Source: Gammaproteobacteria bacterium (GTDB taxonomy: Bacteria; Pseudomonadota; Gammaproteobacteria; Steroidobacterales; JABDKV01). From it: 64,000 nt of DNA. The notes below the pieces were generated by a model that was not told the DNA's origin, made no database searches, and saw only the letters and a program-made list of their open reading frames with translations. Position numbers and translations under genes: made by a program. The DNA is taken from contig JAOTXU010000014.1 in assembly GCA_029862165.1 (NCBI GenBank), forward strand, positions 1 through 64,000, read 5' to 3'. Positions 1 to 8,768 of this stretch are shown one piece after another. Position 1 is the stretch's first letter, and each line of letters begins with the position of its first letter.

Positions 1-321
1 TCGGGTCCGGCCACTCGGCTCAAGCCTCGTGGCGTTCGAGACTCGCCGAGCAGTGCTCGGCGCTCGCGCTACGCGCTCACCGTCTCTCACCCAGCTGAGC
101 TACGGGCGCGTGGACTGTGAAGTCTACCCGGTTTATCGCGAGTGTTGGCTGCAGCGCTGCGCGCTGCACAGTACTCCCCTTGGCGCGTTGCGCCTCGGGT
201 CCGGCCACTCGGCTCAAGCCTCGTGGCGTTCGAGACTCGCCGAGCAGTGCTCGGCGCTCGCGCTACGCGCTCACCGTCTCTCACCCAGCTGAGCTACGGG
301 CGCGTGGACTGTGAAGTCTAC
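1..321. repeat. Direct repeat, period 194 bp (copy A 1-127, copy B 195-321), each ending in a tRNA 5'-half-like sequence on the minus strand
   Basis: Sequence from tcgggtccggccactcggctcaagcc to gcgcgtggactgtgaagtctac occurs at 1-127 and again at 195-321; may continue left of the window. Confidence 0.9.
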
Positions 322-470
322 TCGGCGTGGACTGCGTTAGATACCGTATTTCCGGTCGGATGTGGCGCGGTCTCGGCGGCCGCACGGCTGGGAAAAGCTG
401 GCGCTTTGCCGGTTTCCATCCTACTCTCCCGGGCGCGCCAGTTTTCTTTGTGACAGGTGCAAGAATCAAT

Positions 471-499
471 CTCGATTCGCGGCTGGAAGCCGCTCCCGC
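471..499 (-). repeat. REP-like extragenic palindrome
   Basis: ctcgattcgcggctggaagccgctcccgc; reverse complement gcgggAGCGGCTTCCAGCCGCgaatcgag, similar to the copy at 8707-8736. Confidence 0.6.
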
Positions 500-529
500 A
501 AGCAGGATTCAACACGGTTCCGACTAGTC

Positions 530-1729
530 ATGAACGCTAAAACGATTCGCTGCGAAAACGATCTGACGTTATTCGGCAAGCTACTTCAGCACCCGGATGT
601 CGTCAGAACAAACGAGCACCTTGAAAAACTGGCCGACGAGGGCAGCACCGGACTACGTCGTCGCCTACTCGCGACGTCCGTGCGGCTCGATCCTTCGATG
701 GCCAAAACGGTGCATGCGGCCGCCGATGTGTGTATTGAAAAACTCGATCTCGAAATCCCCGTTGAACTGTACGTATTCCCGAGCCCACAGTTTAATGCGG
801 CATGTTTCAAACCCGAGGCCGGCCGCCTGTTCGTCATGTTTTCATCCAGCCTCCTCGAGGGCTTTGATGATCGCGAGCTTCGTTTTGTCATGGGGCACGA
901 ACTCGGCCATCACGTTTACCGTCATCATGACATTCCCATTGGTTACATCTTGCAAGGTGGCACGCGCCCCGACTTCTCGCTCGCGCTGGAACTCTTCGCC
1001 TGGTCGCGTTACGCGGAGATTTCGGCCGATCGTGCCGGCGCGCACTGTGCCAATGACTTGAATGCCGTTGCCAGAGCGCTTTTCAAGCTGGCTTCGGGTT
1101 TAAGTGGCGTGACTATTGAATTTAACCTTGAGGCCTTTCTCGCTCAGGTCGATGACATGCAAGTGGTTGACGCTGAACCGGGACAGGGCGCCCCCAAAGA
1201 GGACTGGTTTTCGACCCACCCGTTCAGTCCGCTCCGTGTAAAAGCCTTACAACTGTTTCACCAGTCGATACTGGCAAAAACGAGTGGCATGAGCAAGGAA
1301 GACCTTGAGGTCGCCGTGCAGCGCTTGATGAGTCTGATGGAGCCGAGCTATCTGGAAGGCCATACCAGGAGCGCAGAAGCGATGCGTCGGGCGCTATTTG
1401 CCGGAGCGCTTGCTGTCGCCTCGGCAAATGACGATATCAGCGACGCGGAAATTGAAATCTTCGAGACATTCTTTGGCAAGGGGAGTTACACGGAACGATT
1501 GAATATCGACAAGCTTGAAGAAGAGTTGCCGGCACGGCTGGATCAGGTTCGCGAATCCACGAGCGTGCCACAACGGATGCAACTGCTGCACGACCTTTGC
1601 ATCATTGCACGCGCAGAAGGCCGTGTATCGGAAGTTGAGCGTGCGGTGCTCGACAAGATCGCCGGTGGCCTGGAAGTTCCAAATCGTTTCATCTGCCAGA
1701 CGCTCGATACCGATCTGGAGCTCGACTGA
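530..1729 (+). CDS. M48-like metallopeptidase with C-terminal TerB-like domain
   Basis: HEXXH motif in FVMGHELGHHVYRHH; C-terminal helical segment with DDISDAEIEIFETFF resembles TerB; ATG at 530 chosen inside the longer ORF. Confidence 0.75.
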   Translation: MNAKTIRCENDLTLFGKLLQHPDVVRTNEHLEKLADEGSTGLRRRLLATSVRLDPSMAKTVHAAADVCIEKLDLEIPVELYVFPSPQFNAACFKPEAGRLFVMFSSSLLEGFDDRELRFVMGHELGHHVYRHHDIPIGYILQGGTRPDFSLALELFAWSRYAEISADRAGAHCANDLNAVARALFKLASGLSGVTIEFNLEAFLAQVDDMQVVDAEPGQGAPKEDWFSTHPFSPLRVKALQLFHQSILAKTSGMSKEDLEVAVQRLMSLMEPSYLEGHTRSAEAMRRALFAGALAVASANDDISDAEIEIFETFFGKGSYTERLNIDKLEEELPARLDQVRESTSVPQRMQLLHDLCIIARAEGRVSEVERAVLDKIAGGLEVPNRFICQTLDTDLELD

Positions 1730-1741
1730 CCACCAGTCACC

Positions 1742-2404
1742 TCAAATATTCAGGCAATTTCCGTCGCGATAAAAAACGGTTGTGCGATACGCACGAATCC
1801 CGCCAGGCTTAAGCCCTTCAAATGGCAACTGTCTGAAACCCTGCTCCAACAAATAATCTATGCCCGACTGATATTTCGGCTTGTCGGCGTCGTCGAGCAG
1901 GATCACTCCACGCGATGTCAGGTGAGGTGGCGATGCCTTCAAACATGCGACACGATCCTCGGCATCGACGATCACGATGTCATAGTCGACATTGTCCTGC
2001 CCGAGCATGGCCAGGTAGCGATTAACATCATAGGGATCGCAAAGCATCACGTTCGCATTGCCGGGCATTTGTCCGGACACTTCTTCATACCATTGCCGGT
2101 CGACTTCAACTGACGTGATGTTGGCGACGCGTGGCGCAAAGAACAATGTTGAGTTACCGCTGCCGAATTCGAAAACTCTGAAATCTTTTTTCAGCCGATC
2201 TTCAAGAAACTGAATCATGTGATAATTCATCCAGGGCAATGGCGTTCCATCAACGCGCTGTGGGCGCTTGCTGGCAACTGACTTGAAATAGCCGGATGTC
2301 CGCAGAAAAGAACGTGGTGAGTAGCGCAAAACGAGCACTTTGCCCAGGACGCTGAATCCGGGCACCTTGCGGAGTAAGTCACGAATGGGTCTTTTTCGAG
2401 CCAT
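1742..2404 (-). CDS. Class I SAM-dependent methyltransferase-like protein
   Basis: FRVFEFGSGNSTLFFAPRVANITSVEVD resembles a SAM-binding motif I. Confidence 0.6.
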   Translation of the reverse strand: MARKRPIRDLLRKVPGFSVLGKVLVLRYSPRSFLRTSGYFKSVASKRPQRVDGTPLPWMNYHMIQFLEDRLKKDFRVFEFGSGNSTLFFAPRVANITSVEVDRQWYEEVSGQMPGNANVMLCDPYDVNRYLAMLGQDNVDYDIVIVDAEDRVACLKASPPHLTSRGVILLDDADKPKYQSGIDYLLEQGFRQLPFEGLKPGGIRAYRTTVFYRDGNCLNI

Positions 2405-2470
2405 TAGTCAGAATCAGGATGGGGTTAGAACGCAATAGTACTTTCGTCGGCGGGCTGCATACAATGGCCG

Positions 2471-2490
2471 ATGGCCCGTTACAGGGCCAT
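2471..2490. repeat. Perfect inverted repeat ATGGCCC-N6-GGGCCAT in a divergent intergenic region
   Basis: atggcccgttacagggccat read directly. Confidence 0.5.
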
Positions 2491-2537
2491 AACCATTTCA
2501 TCATTAAAATTGCCTAGCCGTTGATTCGGTGTGAGAA

Positions 2538-3461
2538 TTGCCGGACGACAGTAGAGCTTCCACAGCGGAGTCCCAGCTCCACTCCCAGGTGAACCACATG
2601 GTCGATAAACAACGTGACGTACTTCATGAGGCGCCCGTGCTCGGCGAAGAAGTTCTCGATGTACGCGGTTTTGTGACTGCCGCCATCGAGCAAAAAGCTT
2701 TGTTTATAACTGTTTTTCTGCTAGTGCTGCTGATCTCCATTGCGCTGGCTTTTCTTCTACCAAAAAAATATCGCGCAGAAGTGCTACTGGTCCCGGCCAC
2801 GGACTCTTCCGCTTCTTCCCTTGCTGCCGGTTCCGGACTCGGTGGCATCGCCGGTCTGATCGGCTTGGATACCGGAACCTCATCTATCGCCACAGTAGCG
2901 CTGGAGAAACTCGACTCCCGTGGCTTTACCGAACGATTTATTGAAACGCACCGACTTATGGATGAGCTGTTTCCGAACTCCAGTGACGACGACGACAGTG
3001 GCGCACCGAGATTATGGGACGCTTATGAACGCTTTGATCGATTGCGGCGCGTCGGTTCGGAAAAAAGTGGCGCGCTGGTCAGGGTAACGGTTGATTGGTA
3101 TGACGGGGCAGTAGCGGCACGGTGGGCCAATCAACTCGTAGCGGATCTCAACACGGAAATCAGGGAAAGCGTCATCCAGGAATCAGAGGAGAAGATTCAA
3201 TACCTCGAAAAAGAACTGGGTGAAACTAGCAATGTAAATCTTAGATCATCCATTTTCCGATTGATGGAGGCGCAGATTCAGGAAATCATGCTCGCAAGCG
3301 TGGTGGTTGAGTACGCCTTTAAGATTGTAGATCCGGCAGTACCACCGGACGAAGAGGACTTCATCTTTCCCCGTCGACCGGTATTTGTTTTGATGGGTGT
3401 GATACTGGGTCTGCTGCTGGGAATTCTTGCCGCCGTAATGCGAGCGAGCAAAAAGTCGTGA
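2538..3461 (+). CDS. Wzz/GNVR-type polysaccharide chain-length determinant protein
   Basis: N- and C-terminal TM segments, FLLPKKYRAEVLLVPA and VDPAVPPDEEDFIFPRRP motif; start could be ATG 2598. Confidence 0.75.
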   Translation: MPDDSRASTAESQLHSQVNHMVDKQRDVLHEAPVLGEEVLDVRGFVTAAIEQKALFITVFLLVLLISIALAFLLPKKYRAEVLLVPATDSSASSLAAGSGLGGIAGLIGLDTGTSSIATVALEKLDSRGFTERFIETHRLMDELFPNSSDDDDSGAPRLWDAYERFDRLRRVGSEKSGALVRVTVDWYDGAVAARWANQLVADLNTEIRESVIQESEEKIQYLEKELGETSNVNLRSSIFRLMEAQIQEIMLASVVVEYAFKIVDPAVPPDEEDFIFPRRPVFVLMGVILGLLLGILAAVMRASKKS

Positions 3462-3496
3462 CGCGCCTCGGTACCGCGTCGTAGTTTTTCGAAATC

Positions 3497-4846
3497 ATGA
3501 ATCTCGTTCGCTACCGAAACGCAATCGTCGTTGCCGTAGTGGCAACTTACTTGCTATTGAATTACGGCATGCAGGTGGTGAAGATCCCTCCGGGCCGATA
3601 TGGTGTACCGGTTGGCGAACTGTGTCTTGTTTTTGCTTTGGTGTTTTGCAGACACCGCTTTGTGCTACCGCTGTTCGCCAGCACGGGCGTTTTTTGGGCA
3701 TTCGGCGCGTGGTGGTTCCTTGGGGCAATGCACCTCATCCGCGCCGTCCCCGAACATGGCTTTTGGGCGTTTCGTGATGCAAGTCAGCTAATTGAGTCCG
3801 GTTTTCTCTACCTCGGTTTCTGCCTGAGTGTCAGTGAAATTACCCGGTTAAAACGTTGGGTGCCGTGGTTCCTGGCAGTGGCTGTGCTATACGGATTGAC
3901 CTACCCGGTGAGAGAGCCATTGCAGGCACTTTCTCCTTTGATTCAGACCAGCTCCGGCCGCGAAGCGTTTTTGTTCTTTAGTTATATCTCGTCGTCCACG
4001 TTGCTCGTTTTGGCCAGCTTTATGCTGATCATGTACGCGGCACAGGTCGGTTTGCGAGAGCGGTTTTTGCTCATAGTCCTGGCCGCCTTGCTGCTTAGCT
4101 TTACAGTCTATGCCTATCAGCAACGAACGATCTATTTGCAGATCGCGAGTCTGGTCCTTTTGTCTGCCGCACTCAATGCTCGGTTCCGTAGATTGCTTCC
4201 GGTAATTTTTGGATCGTTTGTTGTTGTACTGGCAGTCTTCCCTTATCTCGGAATTAACTTGCAGAGCCGACTCGGGATTGATGCCGGTCTTGGTTTCATC
4301 GGAAATCATCTGCTCGCCATTGCCGGGATAGGAAGCGAAGGACTGGAGGGCGCGGCGGGTGGCGTCGGTCAACGATTAGGCTGGTGGTATTCGATCTATC
4401 TGAAGGTGTCCGCCAGCTGGTTTACAGGTCTGTTTGGCCTGGGCTACGGGCAACCGCTCATTGACTTTATAGGTCACGGTGTCGTCGTCCGGGAACCGCA
4501 TAACTCTATTGTTACGGCATTCGGCCGAACCGGTATCTTGGGTCTGCTAGCCTGGTTTGTCGCGCACGCCTATCTGGCGGTTACATGGATAACAACATAC
4601 CGGTATGCAGTTCGCAACGCACACGCAACCAGTATCACTTTCCTGAAATGGGTTCTGTTTTATTCTGCACTAATCTGGGTGTTCAGTTTGGGAGAGGATG
4701 CTTTTGAAAAGCCGTACAACGCGATTCCCTATTATTTCCTTTGGGGCTGTGTCCTGAAAACGAGAATCGCACAAAAATATACAGCACTCTCCTCGCCAGA
4801 ACCGGCTCTGAAAAATAACCAAACTAGCCTTGCCGCAACGCTCTAA
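3497..4846 (+). CDS. O-antigen ligase/polymerase-like multi-pass membrane protein
   Basis: Many TM segments, Wzy/WaaL-like region VREPHNSIVTAFGRTGILGLL. Confidence 0.65.
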   Translation: MNLVRYRNAIVVAVVATYLLLNYGMQVVKIPPGRYGVPVGELCLVFALVFCRHRFVLPLFASTGVFWAFGAWWFLGAMHLIRAVPEHGFWAFRDASQLIESGFLYLGFCLSVSEITRLKRWVPWFLAVAVLYGLTYPVREPLQALSPLIQTSSGREAFLFFSYISSSTLLVLASFMLIMYAAQVGLRERFLLIVLAALLLSFTVYAYQQRTIYLQIASLVLLSAALNARFRRLLPVIFGSFVVVLAVFPYLGINLQSRLGIDAGLGFIGNHLLAIAGIGSEGLEGAAGGVGQRLGWWYSIYLKVSASWFTGLFGLGYGQPLIDFIGHGVVVREPHNSIVTAFGRTGILGLLAWFVAHAYLAVTWITTYRYAVRNAHATSITFLKWVLFYSALIWVFSLGEDAFEKPYNAIPYYFLWGCVLKTRIAQKYTALSSPEPALKNNQTSLAATL

Positions 4847-5080
4847 AGACACTCGCCCGGTCAGCCATTTGTGGCGATTCAGGGCAAGAAAATAAGGTGG
4901 CGTGAAAAAATTGCCTTCGTAATCGAGCGACACGCGGTGTTTTGCATGACGGCGATAAACTCCCAATCGACACTGAGTGGAGAAAGACTCGGTCTCATGA
5001 TGATTACTGCGTACGGGCACGACGTGTCCGTAGCTTTGGCATCTCGCTCGCCGGAGCTTCGCCCCGTCGAATAGTCGAGG

Positions 5081-6082
5081 CTACTTCAGCATCATCTCCA
5101 ATTCCTTGCTTACTGCTGCAAAGGAAAGGCTCTTCTTTGCCGTTGCCTGCGATTCATCCACGCTTTGCTGCCACGCTGAATCGTCGGTCAGAAGTTCTTG
5201 TGCGATCTGTCCCAGCGTCTCATTGCTTCGATGCCCGCCGCACAGGCCCGGAAAACCGAGCCGGTCGATGACACCGTTGCCACCGACACACGGCATCCGG
5301 CACAACAGCGCGTCACCTGCGACCTGCCCGGGAACCGAGCTGAGATCACACTGCAAAACGATTCGATGCTCAGCCATTAGCCGCAAGTATTGTGGATAGG
5401 GCAATGGGGCTGACACTCTCAGTTGTGTGCTGGGTATACCCAACTGCTCGATCAGTCGCGACGCCCAACCGCCCTCTGTATTGATTACCGTCAGTCTGGA
5501 TCCGGTTTGTTTTGCGCAAGTCGCCCCGAGGCTAAGCGCTGCCAAATGCGCGCGGCTAGCCCTTCTAAAACTCCTGGTACCAATGAGCACGCCTTTTCGT
5601 TCGCCAACTGGGCGAGAAAAGTCCCATTCGGGAAAATCCACCGGGTAGGGCGTCGGCAAAAAGCGTACTTCAGTCTGATCATTTCCAGCCCAGCGATATA
5701 ACGGCAGCAACTGGTCATTCGCCGACAACACGCCGTCGGCCGACTGGACAATTTCCCGGAACAACGAGATCGATGCAGCGGACCCCAACTGCCGGCTCAC
5801 CTGAATCACACCTGATTCCTTCCACGACACCCACACGGTTCTACCCGCCGCTTTTAGCGCCCGGACGGCATCGAGCGTTCGGCGTAAACGACGTCGAATC
5901 AGGACCAGTACCGGCGTCTCCTCGGCGATGGCGCGCCGCGTATCGACGTGAAAGACCCCCCCGGCGCAGGCCGCATAAGCATGAAAATTGATCGGCGCAT
6001 GGCCAGGATCATCAGGTAGCCCCGGACCGCGCGCAAAACGTTGCTCCGGGTCACGGCCTTTCGGGTTCAGTACTGTCAGCAC
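5081..6082 (-). CDS. Glycosyltransferase-like protein
   Basis: Length and layout, C-terminal GT-B-like region; adjacency to polysaccharide genes. Confidence 0.45.
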   Translation of the reverse strand: MLTVLNPKGRDPEQRFARGPGLPDDPGHAPINFHAYAACAGGVFHVDTRRAIAEETPVLVLIRRRLRRTLDAVRALKAAGRTVWVSWKESGVIQVSRQLGSAASISLFREIVQSADGVLSANDQLLPLYRWAGNDQTEVRFLPTPYPVDFPEWDFSRPVGERKGVLIGTRSFRRASRAHLAALSLGATCAKQTGSRLTVINTEGGWASRLIEQLGIPSTQLRVSAPLPYPQYLRLMAEHRIVLQCDLSSVPGQVAGDALLCRMPCVGGNGVIDRLGFPGLCGGHRSNETLGQIAQELLTDDSAWQQSVDESQATAKKSLSFAAVSKELEMMLK

Positions 6083-6177
6083 AACTGTGTTACCACGCTG
6101 CTCACCCGATCGTTGTGGGTCTGGTTGAACTAACAGTATACTTTGTACCAGCTGGCAGGGATCTATCGGAGAGCAAA

Positions 6178-6768
6178 GTGAGCGCAGAACACGACAAGCA
6201 ATTTTTCGATACTTTCATGATTGTCCTGGGTGGCCTGGTGGCCTTCACGATCATTGTCTATTTTCTTGCTAACGCGATCGCTGATCGTACGCAGGTGCGC
6301 TATATCAACGAGAACCCGCTCAAGGCCCAAAGGATCGCGGAAAGACTCACGCCAGTTGCAGCGGTCGCCGTCACCGGACAACCTGCGCCGGCAGCACGTG
6401 CCATGCCTGCGGCCTTGCCAGCGGCAACACCTGCGCCGGCTCCAGCAGCGCCAGCTCCAGCAGCCCCGCCACCGGCCGCGCCCGTTGCTGCAGCGCCCGC
6501 GGCGGAGGCTCCGGCGGTTGATGGCGAGGCGATTTACAACTCATCCTGTGTTGCCTGCCACCTGGCGGCGGTCGCCGGTGCCCCAAAATTTGGTGACGCC
6601 GAGGCCTGGGCATCGAGAATTGCCAAGGGTATCGACGCACTCTATGCCAATTCCATCAACGGCTTCCAGGGAGAAACCGGTGTGATGCCACCAAAAGGCG
6701 GTCGTCTGGATCTGGATGATGCATCGATCAAGGCTGCAGTGGATTACATGGTGGCGGCTGCTCAGTAA
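6178..6768 (+). CDS. Membrane-anchored cytochrome c5-like protein
   Basis: CVACH haem motif, N-terminal TM, Ala/Pro linker; GTG start at 6178 (VSAEHDKQFFDTF) preferred. Confidence 0.8.
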   Translation: MSAEHDKQFFDTFMIVLGGLVAFTIIVYFLANAIADRTQVRYINENPLKAQRIAERLTPVAAVAVTGQPAPAARAMPAALPAATPAPAPAAPAPAAPPPAAPVAAAPAAEAPAVDGEAIYNSSCVACHLAAVAGAPKFGDAEAWASRIAKGIDALYANSINGFQGETGVMPPKGGRLDLDDASIKAAVDYMVAAAQ

Positions 6769-6771
6769 GAA

Positions 6772-8649
6772 CTATTGCGCGTCACCGCGCAGCTCGCTCA
6801 CTTTTTCCTGCAGATAAGCCGCCGAAATCGTCTCGGCTGGAATTGCCTCACCCGCGATCAGACCTATGCGTGACCAGAATTTCCGGGGCCACGTTAAAAA
6901 CGCCGTACCACTGTAACGACTGAAAAAACTACCCCACAGGTTCTGCAGTGCCATCGGCACGACTGGCACTGGCGTGCGCTCGATAATTCGTTCGATTCCC
7001 CGTTTGAACTCGTTGATATCGCCGCTGCGTGTGATCTGGCCCTCTGGAAAAACACACACCAGTTCACCGGCCTCAAGATCTTCGGCGATACGGTCGAGGG
7101 CCTGTGCAAGCATCTCCGGGTCCTCTTTTGATCCAGCAATGGGGATTGCCCGCGCCGTTCTAAACACAAAACTCAAAATCGGTATTTTGAAAATCTTGTA
7201 ATACATCACGAAACGCACAGGACGCCGGACACATCCACCGATAATGAGCGCATCGACGAAACTTACGTGATTGCAGACCAGTACTGCCGCACCCTCCTCC
7301 GGTATCCGGTCCAGATCTTTTTTGTCGACGCGGTAAATCGTGTGAATCAATAACCACACGATAAATCGCATCAGGAATTCGGGCACCAGCGTGTAGATAT
7401 ACACGGCAACGGCTGCGTTACACAGTGCAAGCACCAGGAAAAGCTGTGGAATGCTGAGGCTGCGCAACAGCAATATCGAGGCAAGTGCCGCAATCACCAT
7501 GAACAAGGCGTTGAGGATGTTATTGCCCGCGATAATGCGCGACCGGTGTCGTGGCGCACTACGCTGTTGTACCAAGGCGTATAACGGCACGATGTAGAAG
7601 CCACCAAACAGGCCAAGTAGAAACAGGTCCAGCAACAAGCGTAAATTGCCGAGTTGCTGGACGAACCCCACGGCGCCAACCATCGGTGCTGCGGCCAGCG
7701 CCGGCGTCGCAAAATACAAATCCACGCCGAATACGGTCAGCCCGATGGAGCCAAACGGTACCAGGCCCAACTCCACCCGGCGCGCGGACAGTTTTTCGCA
7801 GAACAAAGAACCCAGGCCGATGCCGACAGAAAACGTAGCAAGCAATAGAGTAACGACTTGTTCGTTGCCACCGAGCGATAAACGCGTGTAGTTGGGTAAC
7901 TGCGTCAGATACGTTGCCCCAGCCAGCCAGAACCAGGAAATACCCAGTATCGAAAGAAATACCGTACGGTTCTCCTGCACCAGCTGCATGATCCGCCAGG
8001 TCTGGCTAAACGGATTCCAGTTGATCTGCAGTTCAGGATCTGGTGAATCACAAACCGGAATCCGTCGGCTAACCACATAACCGGCGACCGCTACAAAAAC
8101 GACGGTCACGCCGACTGCGACCTTGCCGATGGAAAAACCAATCAGTGTGCCACCGAGTATCGTACCGAACAGGATTGCCAGGAAGGTGCCCATCTCCACC
8201 AGGCCGTTACCACCGATCAGTTCTTCGTCGGTTAACATCTGCGGCAAAATGCCGTACTTGACTGGCCCGAACAGAGTCGACTGCAGACCTAGCAGAAATA
8301 ACAGCGCGATTAATATCGCGGCGTTGTCCAACACCAGGGCAATCAGGGCAGCGGTCATGATGACTATCTCGAATAGCTTGATCCGACGGATCAAAAGAGA
8401 TTTTTCGAATTTGTCGGCAAATTGCCCGGCAATTGCCGAGAAAAGAAAAAACGGCAGGATAAACAAACCCGCACTGAGATTGATCAGAAAATTGCTGTCT
8501 ATTGCAGACAGTTTAGCGCCCTGGAAAGCCAGCATGAGCACCAGCGCGTTCTTGAAGACATTGTCATTGAACGCGCCCAGAAACTGGGTTGCAAAAAACG
8601 GCCCAAAGCGCCGTTTCCCCAATAGTCCAAACTGACTTGTCTCACTCAC
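6772..8649 (-). CDS. MFS (LplT-like) transporter fused to PlsC-like 1-acylglycerol-3-phosphate acyltransferase
   Basis: N-terminal GPFFATQFLGAFNDNVFKNAL (LplT-like), C-terminal NHVSFVDALIIGG (HX4D) and VFPEGQITRSG; GTG start 8649. Confidence 0.85.
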   Translation of the reverse strand: MSETSQFGLLGKRRFGPFFATQFLGAFNDNVFKNALVLMLAFQGAKLSAIDSNFLINLSAGLFILPFFLFSAIAGQFADKFEKSLLIRRIKLFEIVIMTAALIALVLDNAAILIALLFLLGLQSTLFGPVKYGILPQMLTDEELIGGNGLVEMGTFLAILFGTILGGTLIGFSIGKVAVGVTVVFVAVAGYVVSRRIPVCDSPDPELQINWNPFSQTWRIMQLVQENRTVFLSILGISWFWLAGATYLTQLPNYTRLSLGGNEQVVTLLLATFSVGIGLGSLFCEKLSARRVELGLVPFGSIGLTVFGVDLYFATPALAAAPMVGAVGFVQQLGNLRLLLDLFLLGLFGGFYIVPLYALVQQRSAPRHRSRIIAGNNILNALFMVIAALASILLLRSLSIPQLFLVLALCNAAVAVYIYTLVPEFLMRFIVWLLIHTIYRVDKKDLDRIPEEGAAVLVCNHVSFVDALIIGGCVRRPVRFVMYYKIFKIPILSFVFRTARAIPIAGSKEDPEMLAQALDRIAEDLEAGELVCVFPEGQITRSGDINEFKRGIERIIERTPVPVVPMALQNLWGSFFSRYSGTAFLTWPRKFWSRIGLIAGEAIPAETISAAYLQEKVSELRGDAQ

Positions 8650-8706
8650 GTGTTCGTAAATATAAAGGGATTGATACGCTGGGCACAAATCACACCATTG
8701 ACGCTT

Positions 8707-8736
8707 CGTAGCAGCGGCTTCCAGCCGCAATTCGAG
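8707..8736 (+). repeat. REP-like palindrome (first half of an inverted pair)
   Basis: cgtagcAGCGGCTTCCAGCCGCaattcgag. Confidence 0.6.
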
Positions 8737-8740
8737 TCCA

Positions 8741-8768
8741 GATCGCGGCAGGATGCCGCTTTTACGAG
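8741..8768 (-). repeat. REP-like palindrome (second half of an inverted pair)
   Basis: gatcGCGGCAggaTGCCGCttttacgag, opposite orientation to 8707-8736. Confidence 0.5.

Noticed and set aside
83-120. Complete tRNA gene on the minus strand
   Set aside because: Only acceptor 5' strand and D-arm fit; no anticodon arm, T-arm or 3' acceptor strand found
6370-6525. Ala/Pro-coding low-complexity stretch as a functional repeat
   Set aside because: Simply the linker between the TM anchor and haem domain of the cytochrome
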